Shown: positions 17,899 to 26,199, counted from the first letter of the stretch. The stretch is 55,100 bases of DNA from an uncultured Prevotellaceae bacterium (GCA_937877605.1 CALFJA010000033.1:1-55100), one strand, 5' to 3'. Numbers and translations: made by a program. The notes: generated from the sequence alone by a model not told the origin.

Positions 17899-20058
17899 AT
17901 GAAAGTATATCAGCCTAACGAGATTAAGAACATTGCCTTGATTGGTAGTGCGGGATCCGGCAAGACCACCCTTGCCGAGGCTATCCTGTTTGAAAGTGGT
18001 GTGATTAAGCGTCGTGGAACTGTAGAACAGAAGAACACCGTGAGCGACTACTTCCCCGTAGAGCAAGAGTACGGCTACAGCGTTTTCCCAACAGTCTTCC
18101 ATGCAGAATGGAACAACAAGAAGCTCAACTTCATTGACTGCCCGGGCAGCGACGACTTCGTTGGTGGTTCAATCACTGCTTTGAATGTGACAGACCAGGC
18201 CCTCATCGTTGTTAACGGACTCTACGGACCCGAAGTTGGTACCATGAACTCCTTCCGCAACACCGAAAAACTGAAGAAGCCTGTCATCTTCCTCGTAAAC
18301 CAGCTGGATAAAGAAAACTGCGATTTCGACCGCGTACTTGCCGCCATGCGTGATGTTTACGGTTCGAAATGCGTTCCCGTACAGTATCCGCTGGCTACAG
18401 GTCCCGGATTCAACAGCCTCATCGATGTACTGCTGATGAAGAAACTCAGTTGGAAACCCGAAGGCGGACAGCCCACCATCGAGGACATCCCGGCCGAAGA
18501 ACTGGACAAGGCTCAGGAATTACACGCCGCACTGGTTGAAGCCGCTGCCGAAAACGACGAGGCTCTGATGGAGAAATTCTTCGAGGAAGAAGACCTCTCG
18601 GAAGACGAAATCCGCGAAGGTATCCGCAAAGGACTCGTTACCCGCAGCATATTCCCCGTATTCTGTGCTTGCGCTGCCAAGGACATGGGCATCCGTCGCT
18701 TGCTGGAATTCCTAGGAAATGTGGTTCCTTTCGTTACAGACATGCCCAAGGTGAAGAACACCCGCGGCGAAGAAGTGGCCATCGACCCGAACGGACCGAC
18801 TGCACTTTACTTCTTCAAGACAGGTATGGAACCCCATATCGGCGAGGTAACCTACTTCAAGGTGCTCAGCGGTACCGTGAAGGTTGGCGACGACCTGAAC
18901 AATACCGACCGCGGTTCGAAGGAGCGTATCGGTCAGCTGTATGTCTGTGCAGGTGCCAACCGTATTGCTGTCGACGAACTGAAGGCAGGCGATATCGGCT
19001 GTACAGTGAAACTGAAGGATGTCAAGACTGGCAACACCCTTTGCTCAAAGGATAACGAACAGCAGTTCGACTTCATCAAATATCCCAACTCGAAGTACTC
19101 TCGTGCCATCAAGGCAGTCAGCACTTCCGACACGGAAAAGCTCATGGCAGCCCTCTTGAAGATGCGTCAGGAAGACCCGACATGGGTTGTTGAACAGTCG
19201 AAAGAGCTCCGCCAGACCATCGTTCACGGTCAGGGTGAGTTCCACCTCCGTACACTGAAGTGGCGTCTGGAGAACAATGAGAAGATTGCCGTTGAGTATA
19301 TCGAACCCAAGATACCCTATCGTGAGACCATTACGAAGATCGCCCGTGCAGACTATCGCCACAAGAAACAGTCTGGTGGTGCCGGTCAGTTCGGCGAAGT
19401 TCACCTCATTGTCGAGCCATATACCGACGGAATGCCCGATCCGGTAGTTTACAAGTTCAACGGACAGGAGTTCAAGATGAACATCAAGAGTCGCGAAGAG
19501 GTAGACTTGGAGTGGGGTGGCAAGCTTGTGTTCCTGAATTCTGTAGTAGGAGGCGCCATCGACCAACGCTTCATGCCCGCCATTCTGAAGGGTGTGATGG
19601 AGCGTATGGAGCAAGGACCTCTGACCGGAAGCTATGCCCGTGATGTCCGTGTTATTGTCTACGACGGTAAGATGCACCCGGTTGATTCCAACGAGTTGTC
19701 GTTCATGCTGGCTGCACGTCAGGCATTCTCGGCCGCCTTCAAGGATGCCGGGCCAAAGATTCTGGAGCCTATCTACGACCTGGAAGTGCTCGTTCCGGCC
19801 GATTATATGGGTGATGTGATGAGCGACTTGCAGGGCCGCCGCGCCATTATCATGGGTATGGACAGCGAGGCTGGCTATCAGAAACTGTCTGCAAAGATTC
19901 CTCTGAAGGAACTGAGCAGTTATTCTATCGCCCTGAGTTCTCTCACGGGTGGCCGTGCTTCGTTCAACACCACCTTTGCAAGCTACGAGCTTGTTCCCAA
20001 CGATATTCAGCAGCAACTCATCAAGGAGCATGAGGCTGAAGCCCAGGAAGAAGATTAA
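17899..20058 (+). CDS. fusA2: EF-G paralog with degenerate GTPase site (EF-G2-like)
   Basis: A 719-residue protein with the full elongation factor G architecture. The P-loop is intact in form (GSAGSGKTT at 16-24), but G3 reads DCPGSDDF (80-87) where EF-G has DTPGHVDF, so the catalytic His is Ser84. Switch I reads VEQEYGYSV instead of EQERGITI, and G4 is NQLD (134-137) instead of NKxD. Domains II-V follow (PYRETI, GGAGQFGEVHL, GRRAIIMGMD). In Bacteroides thetaiotaomicron a paralog called EF-G2 supports translation without GTP hydrolysis during carbon starvation; this gene is a likely ortholog by those substitutions. The main fusA is not in this window. Divergent from hemW. Confidence 0.92.
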   Translation: MKVYQPNEIKNIALIGSAGSGKTTLAEAILFESGVIKRRGTVEQKNTVSDYFPVEQEYGYSVFPTVFHAEWNNKKLNFIDCPGSDDFVGGSITALNVTDQALIVVNGLYGPEVGTMNSFRNTEKLKKPVIFLVNQLDKENCDFDRVLAAMRDVYGSKCVPVQYPLATGPGFNSLIDVLLMKKLSWKPEGGQPTIEDIPAEELDKAQELHAALVEAAAENDEALMEKFFEEEDLSEDEIREGIRKGLVTRSIFPVFCACAAKDMGIRRLLEFLGNVVPFVTDMPKVKNTRGEEVAIDPNGPTALYFFKTGMEPHIGEVTYFKVLSGTVKVGDDLNNTDRGSKERIGQLYVCAGANRIAVDELKAGDIGCTVKLKDVKTGNTLCSKDNEQQFDFIKYPNSKYSRAIKAVSTSDTEKLMAALLKMRQEDPTWVVEQSKELRQTIVHGQGEFHLRTLKWRLENNEKIAVEYIEPKIPYRETITKIARADYRHKKQSGGAGQFGEVHLIVEPYTDGMPDPVVYKFNGQEFKMNIKSREEVDLEWGGKLVFLNSVVGGAIDQRFMPAILKGVMERMEQGPLTGSYARDVRVIVYDGKMHPVDSNELSFMLAARQAFSAAFKDAGPKILEPIYDLEVLVPADYMGDVMSDLQGRRAIIMGMDSEAGYQKLSAKIPLKELSSYSIALSSLTGGRASFNTTFASYELVPNDIQQQLIKEHEAEAQEED

Positions 20059-20071
20059 TTTACACGATAGG

Positions 20072-20105
20072 AAGTCCCGCAATGCCTTCAGGTGTTGCGG
20101 GGCTT
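20072..20105 (+). terminator. Hairpin after the EF-G2-like gene
   Basis: AAGTCCCGCAA (20072-20082) pairs with TTGCGGGGCTT (20095-20105) with one G-U pair and a 12-nt loop. The T-run is weak (ATTGCTT), so termination is likely but inefficient. The next gene's start lies 15 bp beyond. Confidence 0.5.
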
Positions 20106-20120
20106 ATTGCTTCTGAACCG

Positions 20121-20729
20121 ATGCGCCGTATCCTTTTATTCCTCGTATGCCCGGCACTCATGCTTTGCTGCAATTCCAGGCAGGAGCCGCCTCACTCGAT
20201 TTTTCCTTCCGACTGCAGGCTGGAAGAGGGCGATATCGTCTTCCGCCGTGGTTCAGGGTTGACGAGTAGGGCAGTGACCACACTGGAGGGCGATGGCATC
20301 TACTCCCATGTCGGTATCGTGGTCGATTCCGCAGGGATGATGATGATAGTCCATTCCGTTCCGGGCGAGCCTGATTTCAAAGGTGACGAGGACCGCGTGA
20401 AGATGGATAAGCCTGAGAGATTCTTCTCGTCTGTCAATGCCGAGTGCGGCGAAGTGTGCCGACATGCCGATTCGGTCGGTGCCAAGCGGGCTGCCCGCGA
20501 GGCCTACCGCCTTTACCGCAAGGGTGTTCTCTTCGACCATGACTACGACGACAATGACACAACGCGTTTGTATTGCACCGAGTTGATTACCTATTCCTTC
20601 GCACGCGCGGGCATTCCTTTTAATAATATTGCGCACGACACGGTCGACATCATCATGCTGCATGGAGCTTGTGTGTTACCCTCGACCCTTCTTGAACGCG
20701 AGGAATTAAGGTCTGTGCGCCGGTTCTAA
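20121..20729 (+). CDS. YiiX/YebB-like permuted papain-fold lipoprotein (NlpC/P60 superfamily)
   Basis: About 202 residues from the ATG at 20121, chosen because it begins a lipoprotein signal (MRRILLFLVCPALMLCC, lipobox LMLC/MLCC); an upstream ATG at 20082 lies inside the hairpin and adds a non-hydrophobic leader. The permuted NlpC/P60 pattern is clear: LEEGDIVFRRGSG, then the catalytic His in IYSHVGIVVDSAG, and the Cys near the end in LYCTELITYSFARAG. Relatives are amidases acting on lipids or peptides; the substrate here is not known. It is expected to be anchored in the envelope. Confidence 0.85.
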   Translation: MRRILLFLVCPALMLCCNSRQEPPHSIFPSDCRLEEGDIVFRRGSGLTSRAVTTLEGDGIYSHVGIVVDSAGMMMIVHSVPGEPDFKGDEDRVKMDKPERFFSSVNAECGEVCRHADSVGAKRAAREAYRLYRKGVLFDHDYDDNDTTRLYCTELITYSFARAGIPFNNIAHDTVDIIMLHGACVLPSTLLEREELRSVRRF

Positions 20730-20771
20730 CCATATCAGTATCATTTTTTATTCACTTAATACCTACAAATT

Positions 20772-21182
20772 ATGAAAAAATTAGTTCTATTTGCCGTTGT
20801 GGCAGTATTTGGAATGGCTCTGGTGAGCTGCTCCAAGAGTAAAGCACCGTCTGAGACTTGCGCCAAAGCGCTGAAGTGTATCCAAGAGAAAGACTGGCAG
20901 GGCTATGTCGACCTGATTCATTTCAGTGCCGAAGATAGTGGCGACACTGCTAAGCTTTCCAAGGACCGGGCAATGGTATTGTCTACACTGAAGGACAAGA
21001 AGAGCAAGGAAATTGAGCAGAAGGAAGGCATCAAGTCGTTCGAAATTACCGATGAGAAGATCGAAGACAAGAAAGCTGTTATCAAGTATAAGTGGCATTT
21101 CAACAATGGTGAAGAGAAAGACGACGAAATGAAGCTGTGTCTTGACAAAAATGACGATTGGAGAATTGATGTTGGAAAATAA
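20772..21182 (+). CDS. DUF4878-like lipoprotein
   Basis: A 136-residue lipoprotein with signal MKKLVLFAVVAVFGMALVSC (lipobox LVSC). The mature part (PSETCAKALKCIQEKDWQGYVDLIHF...) followed by KAVIKYKWHFNNGEEKDDEMKLCLDKNDDWRIDVGK looks like the NTF2-like DUF4878 fold common in Bacteroidota, whose function is unknown. It stands alone between the amidase-like gene and the sensor kinase and ends with a strong terminator. Confidence 0.82.
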   Translation: MKKLVLFAVVAVFGMALVSCSKSKAPSETCAKALKCIQEKDWQGYVDLIHFSAEDSGDTAKLSKDRAMVLSTLKDKKSKEIEQKEGIKSFEITDEKIEDKKAVIKYKWHFNNGEEKDDEMKLCLDKNDDWRIDVGK

Positions 21183-21218
21183 TTCCGAAAGGCGTTCTTG
21201 ACCTTAGCGTCATTATGA

Positions 21219-21258
21219 CAGGGTCCCGGTTGCGTGCAACTGGGACCCTGCTGTGTTT
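21219..21258 (+). terminator. Terminator after the DUF4878-like gene
   Basis: A 14-bp stem CAGGGTCCCGGTTG (21219-21232) with CAACTGGGACCCTG (21237-21250), one G-U pair and a 4-nt loop, followed by CTGTGTTTTAG. Confidence 0.8.
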
Positions 21259-21298
21259 TAGGTGTACATGCTTGAAATTCAGGCTGGTTGATTATATT

Positions 21299-21414
21299 GT
21301 TAAGATTAAATATAAACAATTAAATATTTATATTTGCGTTAAAATTATTAAAATTGAGGAAAATATTTAACTTTTAAGTGTTAACGATTTACGTTAAAGG
21401 CATACATTTGCCGT
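21299..21414 (+). promoter_or_regulatory. AT-rich control region of the sensor kinase gene
   Basis: The 116 bp before the kinase start contain nine TTAA tetramers, an inverted repeat TTAACG-ATTTA-CGTTAA (21381-21397) and two -7 matches: TATATTTG near 21328-21335 and TACATTTG at 21403-21410. The second is only 4 bp before the ATG at 21415, so a transcript from it would be nearly leaderless. The TTAA spacing suggests binding sites for an OmpR-type regulator, possibly the RprY-like protein itself. Confidence 0.6.
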
Positions 21415-22977
21415 ATGAAGAAGAAAACCATCACAATCATAGCCGTTATCATGGGCCTTTCCTTTCTGGCGTTGCTCTATTTGCAACTGGAGTACATATC
21501 GGAGATGGCCAACATGAAGCGTGAGCAGTTTGACGAGTCGGTGAACCGTGCGCTGGATCAGGCATCGCGCAACCTGGAACTGAACGAGACCTTGCGCTAT
21601 TTGGAGCAGGAGGTGAACGAGACGAACCGCCATGCCTACAGCGTCGACTCCATCGGGACGCGTTCGGGCGTTCCTGACGGCACTGTGCAGAAATCGCATC
21701 AGTTCTCGGTGGTGGGAAAGGATGGCACCATCTATTCTTCGTTTGAACTGCAGACGCTTGCTACCCGTCCCTCGCAGTTGCCCAAGACCATGATTCTCCG
21801 TCCGGAGAAGTCGTCGCTGCGTGAGGCGTCGAAGTCGCTGCAGGAGAGCGTCCGCAACCGTTACATCTACCAGCGTGCCCTGCTTGACGAGGTGGTCTAC
21901 ACCATGCTCTACTCGGCATCGGACAAACCATTGAGCGAGCGTGTCAACTTCAAGTTGCTCGATCAGGACATCAAGGCCGAACTGATGAACAACGGAATAG
22001 ACATTCCCTACCATTTCGTAGTGACGACGCAAGACGACCGCGAGGTGTATCGCTGCCCGGACTATACCGAGAAAGGCTCGAAGAATGTCTATTCGCAGGT
22101 GTTGTTCCGCAACGACCCCCAGACAAAGGCGGGCATTGTCAAGGTGCACTTCCCCGACATGAACCGCTATATCTTTTCCTCCGTGCGCTATATGATACCC
22201 TCGGTGGTCTTTACGCTCATCCTGCTCATCACCTTCCTCTTCACCATTGCGGTGATATTCCGCCAGAAGAAGTACTCGGAGATGAAGAATGACTTCATCA
22301 ACAACATGACGCACGAGCTGAAGACCCCCATCGCCAGCATCTCCCTTGCCGCCCAAATGCTCAACGACGAGAGCGTGGCCAAGACGCCTTCCATGCTGCA
22401 ATACCTCGGCAAGGTGACCAACGACGAGTCGAAGCGGCTGCGCATGCTGGTGGAGAAGGTGCTGCAGATGTCTATGTTCGACCGCAAGCTTGCGGTGGTG
22501 AAGAAGAAGGAAATGGATCTGAACGAGTTGGTGGAAACGCAGGCAGAGTCGTTCGCTTTCCGCGTGGAGCACACCGGAGGCAGGATAACCACCGAGATAG
22601 AGGCCGTCGACTCAACCATCTATGTGGACGAAACACATTTCCCCAACGCCATCAGCAACCTGCTGGACAATGCCGTTAAGTACCGCAAACCCAACGAGGA
22701 ACTCAACATCCACCTGCGTACCTGGAACGAGGGGAACTTCGTATACTTCTCCATTACCGACAACGGGCTGGGCATCAAGAAGGAAAACCAGAAGAAAATA
22801 TTCGACCAGTTCTACCGTGTTCACACCGGCAATGTGCACGATGTCAAGGGATTCGGGCTGGGACTGGCCTATGTGAAGAACATTGTCACCCTGAACGAGG
22901 GCGAGATAAAGCTGGAAAGCGAACTGGACAAGGGTTCCACCTTCACCATAAAGCTGCCGGTGCTGACAAACGCTTAG
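21415..22977 (+). CDS. rprX: Sensor histidine kinase, RprX-like
   Basis: A 520-residue inner-membrane kinase. Membrane helices at about 5-25 and 259-282 flank a periplasmic sensor domain of some 230 residues. The H-box NNMTHELKTPIAS puts the phosphorylated His at 300. The ATP-binding domain shows NAISNLLDNAVKYR (N box), FSITDNGLGIK (G1) and FGLGLAYVKNIV (G2). The paired response regulator follows after 46 bp. The layout and lengths fit the Bacteroidota RprXY system, which in relatives affects outer-membrane and energy-metabolism genes; that role here is inference. Confidence 0.9.
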   Translation: MKKKTITIIAVIMGLSFLALLYLQLEYISEMANMKREQFDESVNRALDQASRNLELNETLRYLEQEVNETNRHAYSVDSIGTRSGVPDGTVQKSHQFSVVGKDGTIYSSFELQTLATRPSQLPKTMILRPEKSSLREASKSLQESVRNRYIYQRALLDEVVYTMLYSASDKPLSERVNFKLLDQDIKAELMNNGIDIPYHFVVTTQDDREVYRCPDYTEKGSKNVYSQVLFRNDPQTKAGIVKVHFPDMNRYIFSSVRYMIPSVVFTLILLITFLFTIAVIFRQKKYSEMKNDFINNMTHELKTPIASISLAAQMLNDESVAKTPSMLQYLGKVTNDESKRLRMLVEKVLQMSMFDRKLAVVKKKEMDLNELVETQAESFAFRVEHTGGRITTEIEAVDSTIYVDETHFPNAISNLLDNAVKYRKPNEELNIHLRTWNEGNFVYFSITDNGLGIKKENQKKIFDQFYRVHTGNVHDVKGFGLGLAYVKNIVTLNEGEIKLESELDKGSTFTIKLPVLTNA

Positions 22978-23023
22978 TCACCAATAAAACGCATATTATC
23001 AATCACTTAAAACCAATACGACT

Positions 23024-23728
23024 ATGGACGAGAAACTGAAAATTTTACTGTGCGAGGACGATGAGAACCTCGGCATGTTGCTCCGTGAATACCTTCAGGC
23101 CAAGGGTTACCAGGCAACGCTCTGCCCCGACGGCGAAGTGGGCTACCGTGAATTCCTGAAAACGAAGTACGACATCTGCGTACTCGATGTGATGATGCCC
23201 AAGAAGGACGGCTTCACCCTGGCAAAGGAAATACGCCAGGCCAACGCCGAAATCCCCATCATCTTCCTCACGGCCAAGACCTTGAAGGAAGACATACTGG
23301 AAGGGTTCAAGATTGGTGCTGACGACTACATCACAAAGCCCTTCAGCATGGAGGAACTCGTGTTCCGTGTGGAGGCCATCCTGCGTCGTGTCCGCGGCAA
23401 GAAGGTGAAAGAGGCCACCGTCTACAACATCGGCCGCTTCGTGTTTGACACCCAGAAGCAGTTGCTTACCATCGGCGACAAGCAGAAAAAGCTGACCACA
23501 AAGGAGAATGAACTGCTCGCACTGCTTTGCTCGCATGCCAACGACATCCTCCAGCGCGACTTCGCCCTGAAGACTATCTGGATTGACGACAACTACTTCA
23601 ATGCACGCTCCATGGATGTTTACATCACCAAGCTCCGTAAGCATCTGAAGGACGACGACCAGATTGAAATCATCAATATCCACGGAAAGGGCTACAAACT
23701 CATCACACCCGAGAACCCAGAGGAATGA
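23024..23728 (+). CDS. rprY: Response regulator, OmpR/PhoB family, RprY-like
   Basis: A 234-residue regulator. The receiver domain (1-120) has acidic pocket residues in LLCEDDENLG, phosphoacceptor Asp55 in CVLDVMMPKKDG, and the conserved Lys in YITKPFSMEEL. The C-terminal winged helix (about 135-230) has LTTKENELLALLCSHAND and RSMDVYITKLRKHLKDD. It lies 46 bp after the sensor kinase and is certainly its partner. A strong terminator follows. Confidence 0.94.
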   Translation: MDEKLKILLCEDDENLGMLLREYLQAKGYQATLCPDGEVGYREFLKTKYDICVLDVMMPKKDGFTLAKEIRQANAEIPIIFLTAKTLKEDILEGFKIGADDYITKPFSMEELVFRVEAILRRVRGKKVKEATVYNIGRFVFDTQKQLLTIGDKQKKLTTKENELLALLCSHANDILQRDFALKTIWIDDNYFNARSMDVYITKLRKHLKDDDQIEIINIHGKGYKLITPENPEE

Positions 23729-23753
23729 GCCGCTGGCATATAACCCGTAGAAT

Positions 23754-23801
23754 CAGCCTCACACAACAGGACAAACGCTCCATGTGTGGGGCTGTCTTTT
23801 T
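23754..23801 (+). terminator. Terminator of the kinase-regulator operon
   Basis: A 12-bp stem CAGCCTCACACA (23754-23765) with TGTGTGGGGCTG (23783-23794), one G-U pair and a 17-nt loop, then TCTTTTTG. Confidence 0.8.
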
Positions 23802-24325
23802 GCCGTCGTCCGCGCATCATCCGTTTCATAACTTAAGAAAACATCTTCCGTAGAATTGCTTTTTTTCGACTGGAGAGCCGTTCGGACGCAAAAAATGCCA
23901 GATTTTGAATGTTCGCGCAATCGTCTGTGATTCAGTTGGTTGCGCCATTCCGCGTTTTGGGAGGGCTACTCTTCTTTTCCGTTTGGGGCTCAGACGGAAT
24001 GCGTTTGGGCCTCAGTTGCACTTGAAAAGGATGGAAAACGGAACGCAAGTGAGCGGCGTTTTAGCCCCAGCTTAAGGGGGAAAAATAGGGGATTTACTGA
24101 TTACCAATCGCCATTTAGGCCTCTTTTGGCGCTTGAGCGGTTGATTTTAACATTTAGAATGCAGGAAAATTCAGGTGGTTTTTCCGAGCGGTTATGGCGT
24201 TCCTTTAAAGTATTTTACTGGGAAAAAGGGCTAATCGGCTGGAAAACTGCATGTTATCCGAGTTTCACAGGAGTGCCTAAGCGCACAAGTTCTGTTATCT
24301 TCACTCTCCCTTCTTCGCTGAAAAA
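23802..24325. other. Noncoding stretch between rprY and the small membrane protein
   Basis: No gene is convincing here on either strand. It holds the palindromic repeat locus C (23951-24016) and a small CGCCA...TGGCG hairpin at about 24110-24132. Otherwise I see nothing structured. Confidence 0.6.
23951..24016. repeat. Palindromic CGTTTGGGC repeat, locus C
   Basis: GCGTTTTGGGAGGGC, CCGTTTGGGGCTCAGACGG and GCGTTTGGGCCTCAG occur in succession. The last two half-units share the GGCCTCAG/GGGCTCAG extension seen in the perfect copy at 48655-48689. Confidence 0.7.
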
Positions 24326-24505
24326 TCAGTATCTGTTCTGCTTTTTCAGGTGGCGGATGTATGCCAGCACGCCCGTCACCACCATGCCCCAGCCCAGCAG
24401 CAGGACACCATTCGTGTGCAGCGTGGGCACCAGCCAAGTGGCCGCCAGCAGCAGGCAGCCGCCCAAAGTGAGCAGCAATTCCCAGCGAAACAGACTGCGA
24501 TTCAT
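24326..24505 (-). CDS. Small two-helix membrane protein (59 aa)
   Basis: From the ATG at 24505 the product is 59 residues: MNRSLFRWELLLTLGGCLLL..., with two hydrophobic segments (about 9-25 and 32-50) and a basic tail RHLKKQNRY. The frame is open further upstream but that would run through the divergent rpsF promoter, so the short form is preferred. On the minus strand TATTTTCG, one mismatch from TAnnTTTG, lies about 30 bp upstream. I do not recognise the family; confidence that it is real is moderate. Confidence 0.6.
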   Translation of the reverse strand: MNRSLFRWELLLTLGGCLLLAATWLVPTLHTNGVLLLGWGMVVTGVLAYIRHLKKQNRY

Positions 24506-24546
24506 AGGCACAAGCATTTGTATACGAGGCGAAAATACGAAAAATA

Positions 24547-24578
24547 TTTGCTCGGAAGAAAAATTTTGACTACTTTTG
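24547..24578 (+). promoter_or_regulatory. Predicted promoter of the rpsF-rpsR-rplI operon
   Basis: TTTG at 24547-24550, a 20-nt spacer and TACTTTTG at 24571-24578 form a consensus Bacteroidota promoter. The leader to the rpsF start at 24660 is about 75 nt and AT-rich near the start. Confidence 0.85.
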
Positions 24579-24659
24579 CACCGCATTTTGCGCACGCACT
24601 GCGTGACAAGTGCACCACAAACAGATTTATTTACACATTCATTATTTATTTTAATCATT

Positions 24660-25004
24660 ATGAATCAATACGAAACCGTTTTCATTTTAACTCCCGTTTT
24701 GTCTGAAGATCAGATGAAGGAAACGGTCGCTAAGTTCACGAAAGTGCTCACCGACAAAGGTGCAGAGATTCTGAATGAAGAGACCTGGGGACTGAAAAAG
24801 ATGGCTTATGCTATTGACAAGAAATCAACAGGTTTCTATTGCCTGGTTGAATTCAAGGCAGAGCCCGAAGTTATCAACACTCTCGAGACAGCTTACCGCC
24901 GCGACGAGCGCGTCATCCGCTTCATGACCGTCAAGCTCGACAAGTACGCTGTACAGTATGCAGAAAAGAGAAGAAACAAATTCGCTAAAAAAGAGGAGGC
25001 TTAA
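24660..25004 (+). CDS. rpsF: 30S ribosomal protein S6 (bS6)
   Basis: A 114-residue protein starting MNQYETVFILTPVLSEDQMK, the bS6 beginning; the ATG at 24660 is chosen for that match, and upstream residues in the same frame overlap the promoter. Conserved blocks include EETWGLKKMAYAIDKKSTGFYCLVEF and DERVIRFMTVKLDKYAVQY. bS6 binds 16S rRNA with bS18, whose gene follows 3 bp later. First gene of the rpsF-rpsR-rplI operon. Confidence 0.97.
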   Translation: MNQYETVFILTPVLSEDQMKETVAKFTKVLTDKGAEILNEETWGLKKMAYAIDKKSTGFYCLVEFKAEPEVINTLETAYRRDERVIRFMTVKLDKYAVQYAEKRRNKFAKKEEA

Positions 25005-25007
25005 ATC

Positions 25008-25271
25008 ATGGCAGAATCAGAAATCCGTTATCTCACCGCACCTTCTATCGACACCAAGAAGAAGAAATATTGCCGTTTCAAAAAGAGCGGTATAAAGTAC
25101 ATCGACTATAAGGATCCCGAGTTCCTGAAGAAGTTCCTCAACGAACAGGGCAAGATTCTTCCCCGTCGTATCACCGGTACCAGTCTCAAATACCAGCGTC
25201 GCGTGGCTCAGGCTGTTAAGCGTGCCCGCCAGATAGCACTGTTACCCTATGTAACCGATTTGATGAAATAA
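25008..25271 (+). CDS. rpsR: 30S ribosomal protein S18 (bS18)
   Basis: An 87-residue basic protein with the bS18 core KKYCRFKKSGIKYIDYKD and RRITGTSLKYQRRVAQAVKR, ending in IALLPYVTDLMK. It forms a heterodimer with bS6 in the platform of the 30S subunit. In Bacteroidota, bS18 with bS6 and bS21 helps bury the anti-Shine-Dalgarno end of 16S rRNA, which fits the absence of ribosome binding sites in this window. Located 3 bp after rpsF and 17 bp before rplI. Confidence 0.97.
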   Translation: MAESEIRYLTAPSIDTKKKKYCRFKKSGIKYIDYKDPEFLKKFLNEQGKILPRRITGTSLKYQRRVAQAVKRARQIALLPYVTDLMK

Positions 25272-25288
25272 ATTAAGGAGGACAGACT

Positions 25289-25879
25289 ATGCAGATTATT
25301 TTGAAAGAAGACATTATCGGTTTAGGTTACAAGAACGATATCGTTGAAGTGAAGCCCGGCTACGGCCGCAACTTCCTCATCCCCACAGGAAAGGCCGTCC
25401 TCGCCACACCATCCGCAAAGAAAGTGCTGGCAGAGAACCTCCGCCAGCAGGCACAGAAACTCGAACGCCAGAAAGCTGCCGCTCAGGAAAAGGCAAAGGC
25501 CTTCGAAGGCGTTGCACTGGAGATTGCCACCAAGGTCAGCACCACAGGTGTGGCTTACGGTTCCGTAGGCGCAGCACAGGTGGTAGAGGCCCTCAAGGCT
25601 CTCGGCATTGAGGTCGACCGCAAGATCGTCACCATGAAGGAGGCCAAGAAACTGGGCGACTATGAGGCTGTGGTACACTTCCACAAGGAAGTAGAAGTGA
25701 AAGTTCCCGTGAAGGTTATCGCTGAGAACGCCGAGGAACTGGCTGCCGAAAAGGCCGCAAAGAAGGCTCAGAAGGAAGAAAAACCTGCTGAAGAGGCCGC
25801 TGAAGCAGTGGAAGAAACCGTTGAACAGGCTGAACAGCCCGTTGAAGAGGCACCTGCTGAAGAGGCTGCTGCCGAATAA
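25289..25879 (+). CDS. rplI: 50S ribosomal protein L9 (bL9) with long acidic C-terminal tail
   Basis: A 196-residue protein. Residues 1-150 are standard bL9: MQIILKEDIIGLGYKNDIVEVKPGYGRNFLIP, the connecting helix and the C-terminal domain (TTGVAYGSVGAAQVVEAL...). Residues from about 151 are an extra Ala/Glu/Pro-rich tail (EKPAEEAAEAVEE... ending EEAPAEEAAAE), about 45 residues beyond the usual 147-150. A long acidic tail on a ribosomal protein is unusual and may be disordered. Last gene of the operon; a strong terminator lies 85 bp downstream. Confidence 0.95.
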   Translation: MQIILKEDIIGLGYKNDIVEVKPGYGRNFLIPTGKAVLATPSAKKVLAENLRQQAQKLERQKAAAQEKAKAFEGVALEIATKVSTTGVAYGSVGAAQVVEALKALGIEVDRKIVTMKEAKKLGDYEAVVHFHKEVEVKVPVKVIAENAEELAAEKAAKKAQKEEKPAEEAAEAVEETVEQAEQPVEEAPAEEAAAE

Positions 25880-25964
25880 GCCTTCACTCTTGCTGCCCCC
25901 TGCGTAAACGCAGGATCTTACACTGAAATATATTTTCGCACTGTAAAGCAAGAATAATATGTTT

Positions 25965-26000
25965 GTCCCGATGCATGAACCACATGTGTCGGGACTTTTC
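25965..26000 (+). terminator. Terminator of the rpsF operon
   Basis: A 13-bp stem GTCCCGATGCATG (25965-25977) with CATGTGTCGGGAC (25983-25995), two G-U pairs and a 5-nt loop, followed by TTTTCTTTG. Confidence 0.9.
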
Positions 26001-26035
26001 TTTGTACCTGCCGGCAAGGGAAAATCAAGGTAAAC

Positions 26036-26154
26036 TTTGCATTGCGCTCGTTTATTCGTACCTCTGGCTGCGCCGAAGATGACTCCTACTCGGCAAAGAA
26101 ACAAAGAAACTTCGTGTTCTTTCTTTCATTTGCGCTCGTTTATTCGTACCTTTG
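26036..26154 (+). repeat. 88-bp direct duplication carrying two fabD promoter copies
   Basis: GCGCTCGTTTATTCGTACC occurs at 26044 and again at 26132, 88 bp apart. The upstream copy gives TTTG(26036-26039)-N19-TACCTCTG; the downstream copy gives TTTC(26124-26127)-N19-TACCTTTG(26147-26154). Each is one mismatch from the promoter consensus and both point to fabD. Between them, on the minus strand, is the TTGCCGAG...TTCGG...AGCCAGAG hairpin element (26061-26096), the same family as at 32191, 48456 and 54971. Confidence 0.8.
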
Positions 26155-26199
26155 TAACCAAGTTACAGATAAATATTTACACCTTTTAATACAGAAAGA

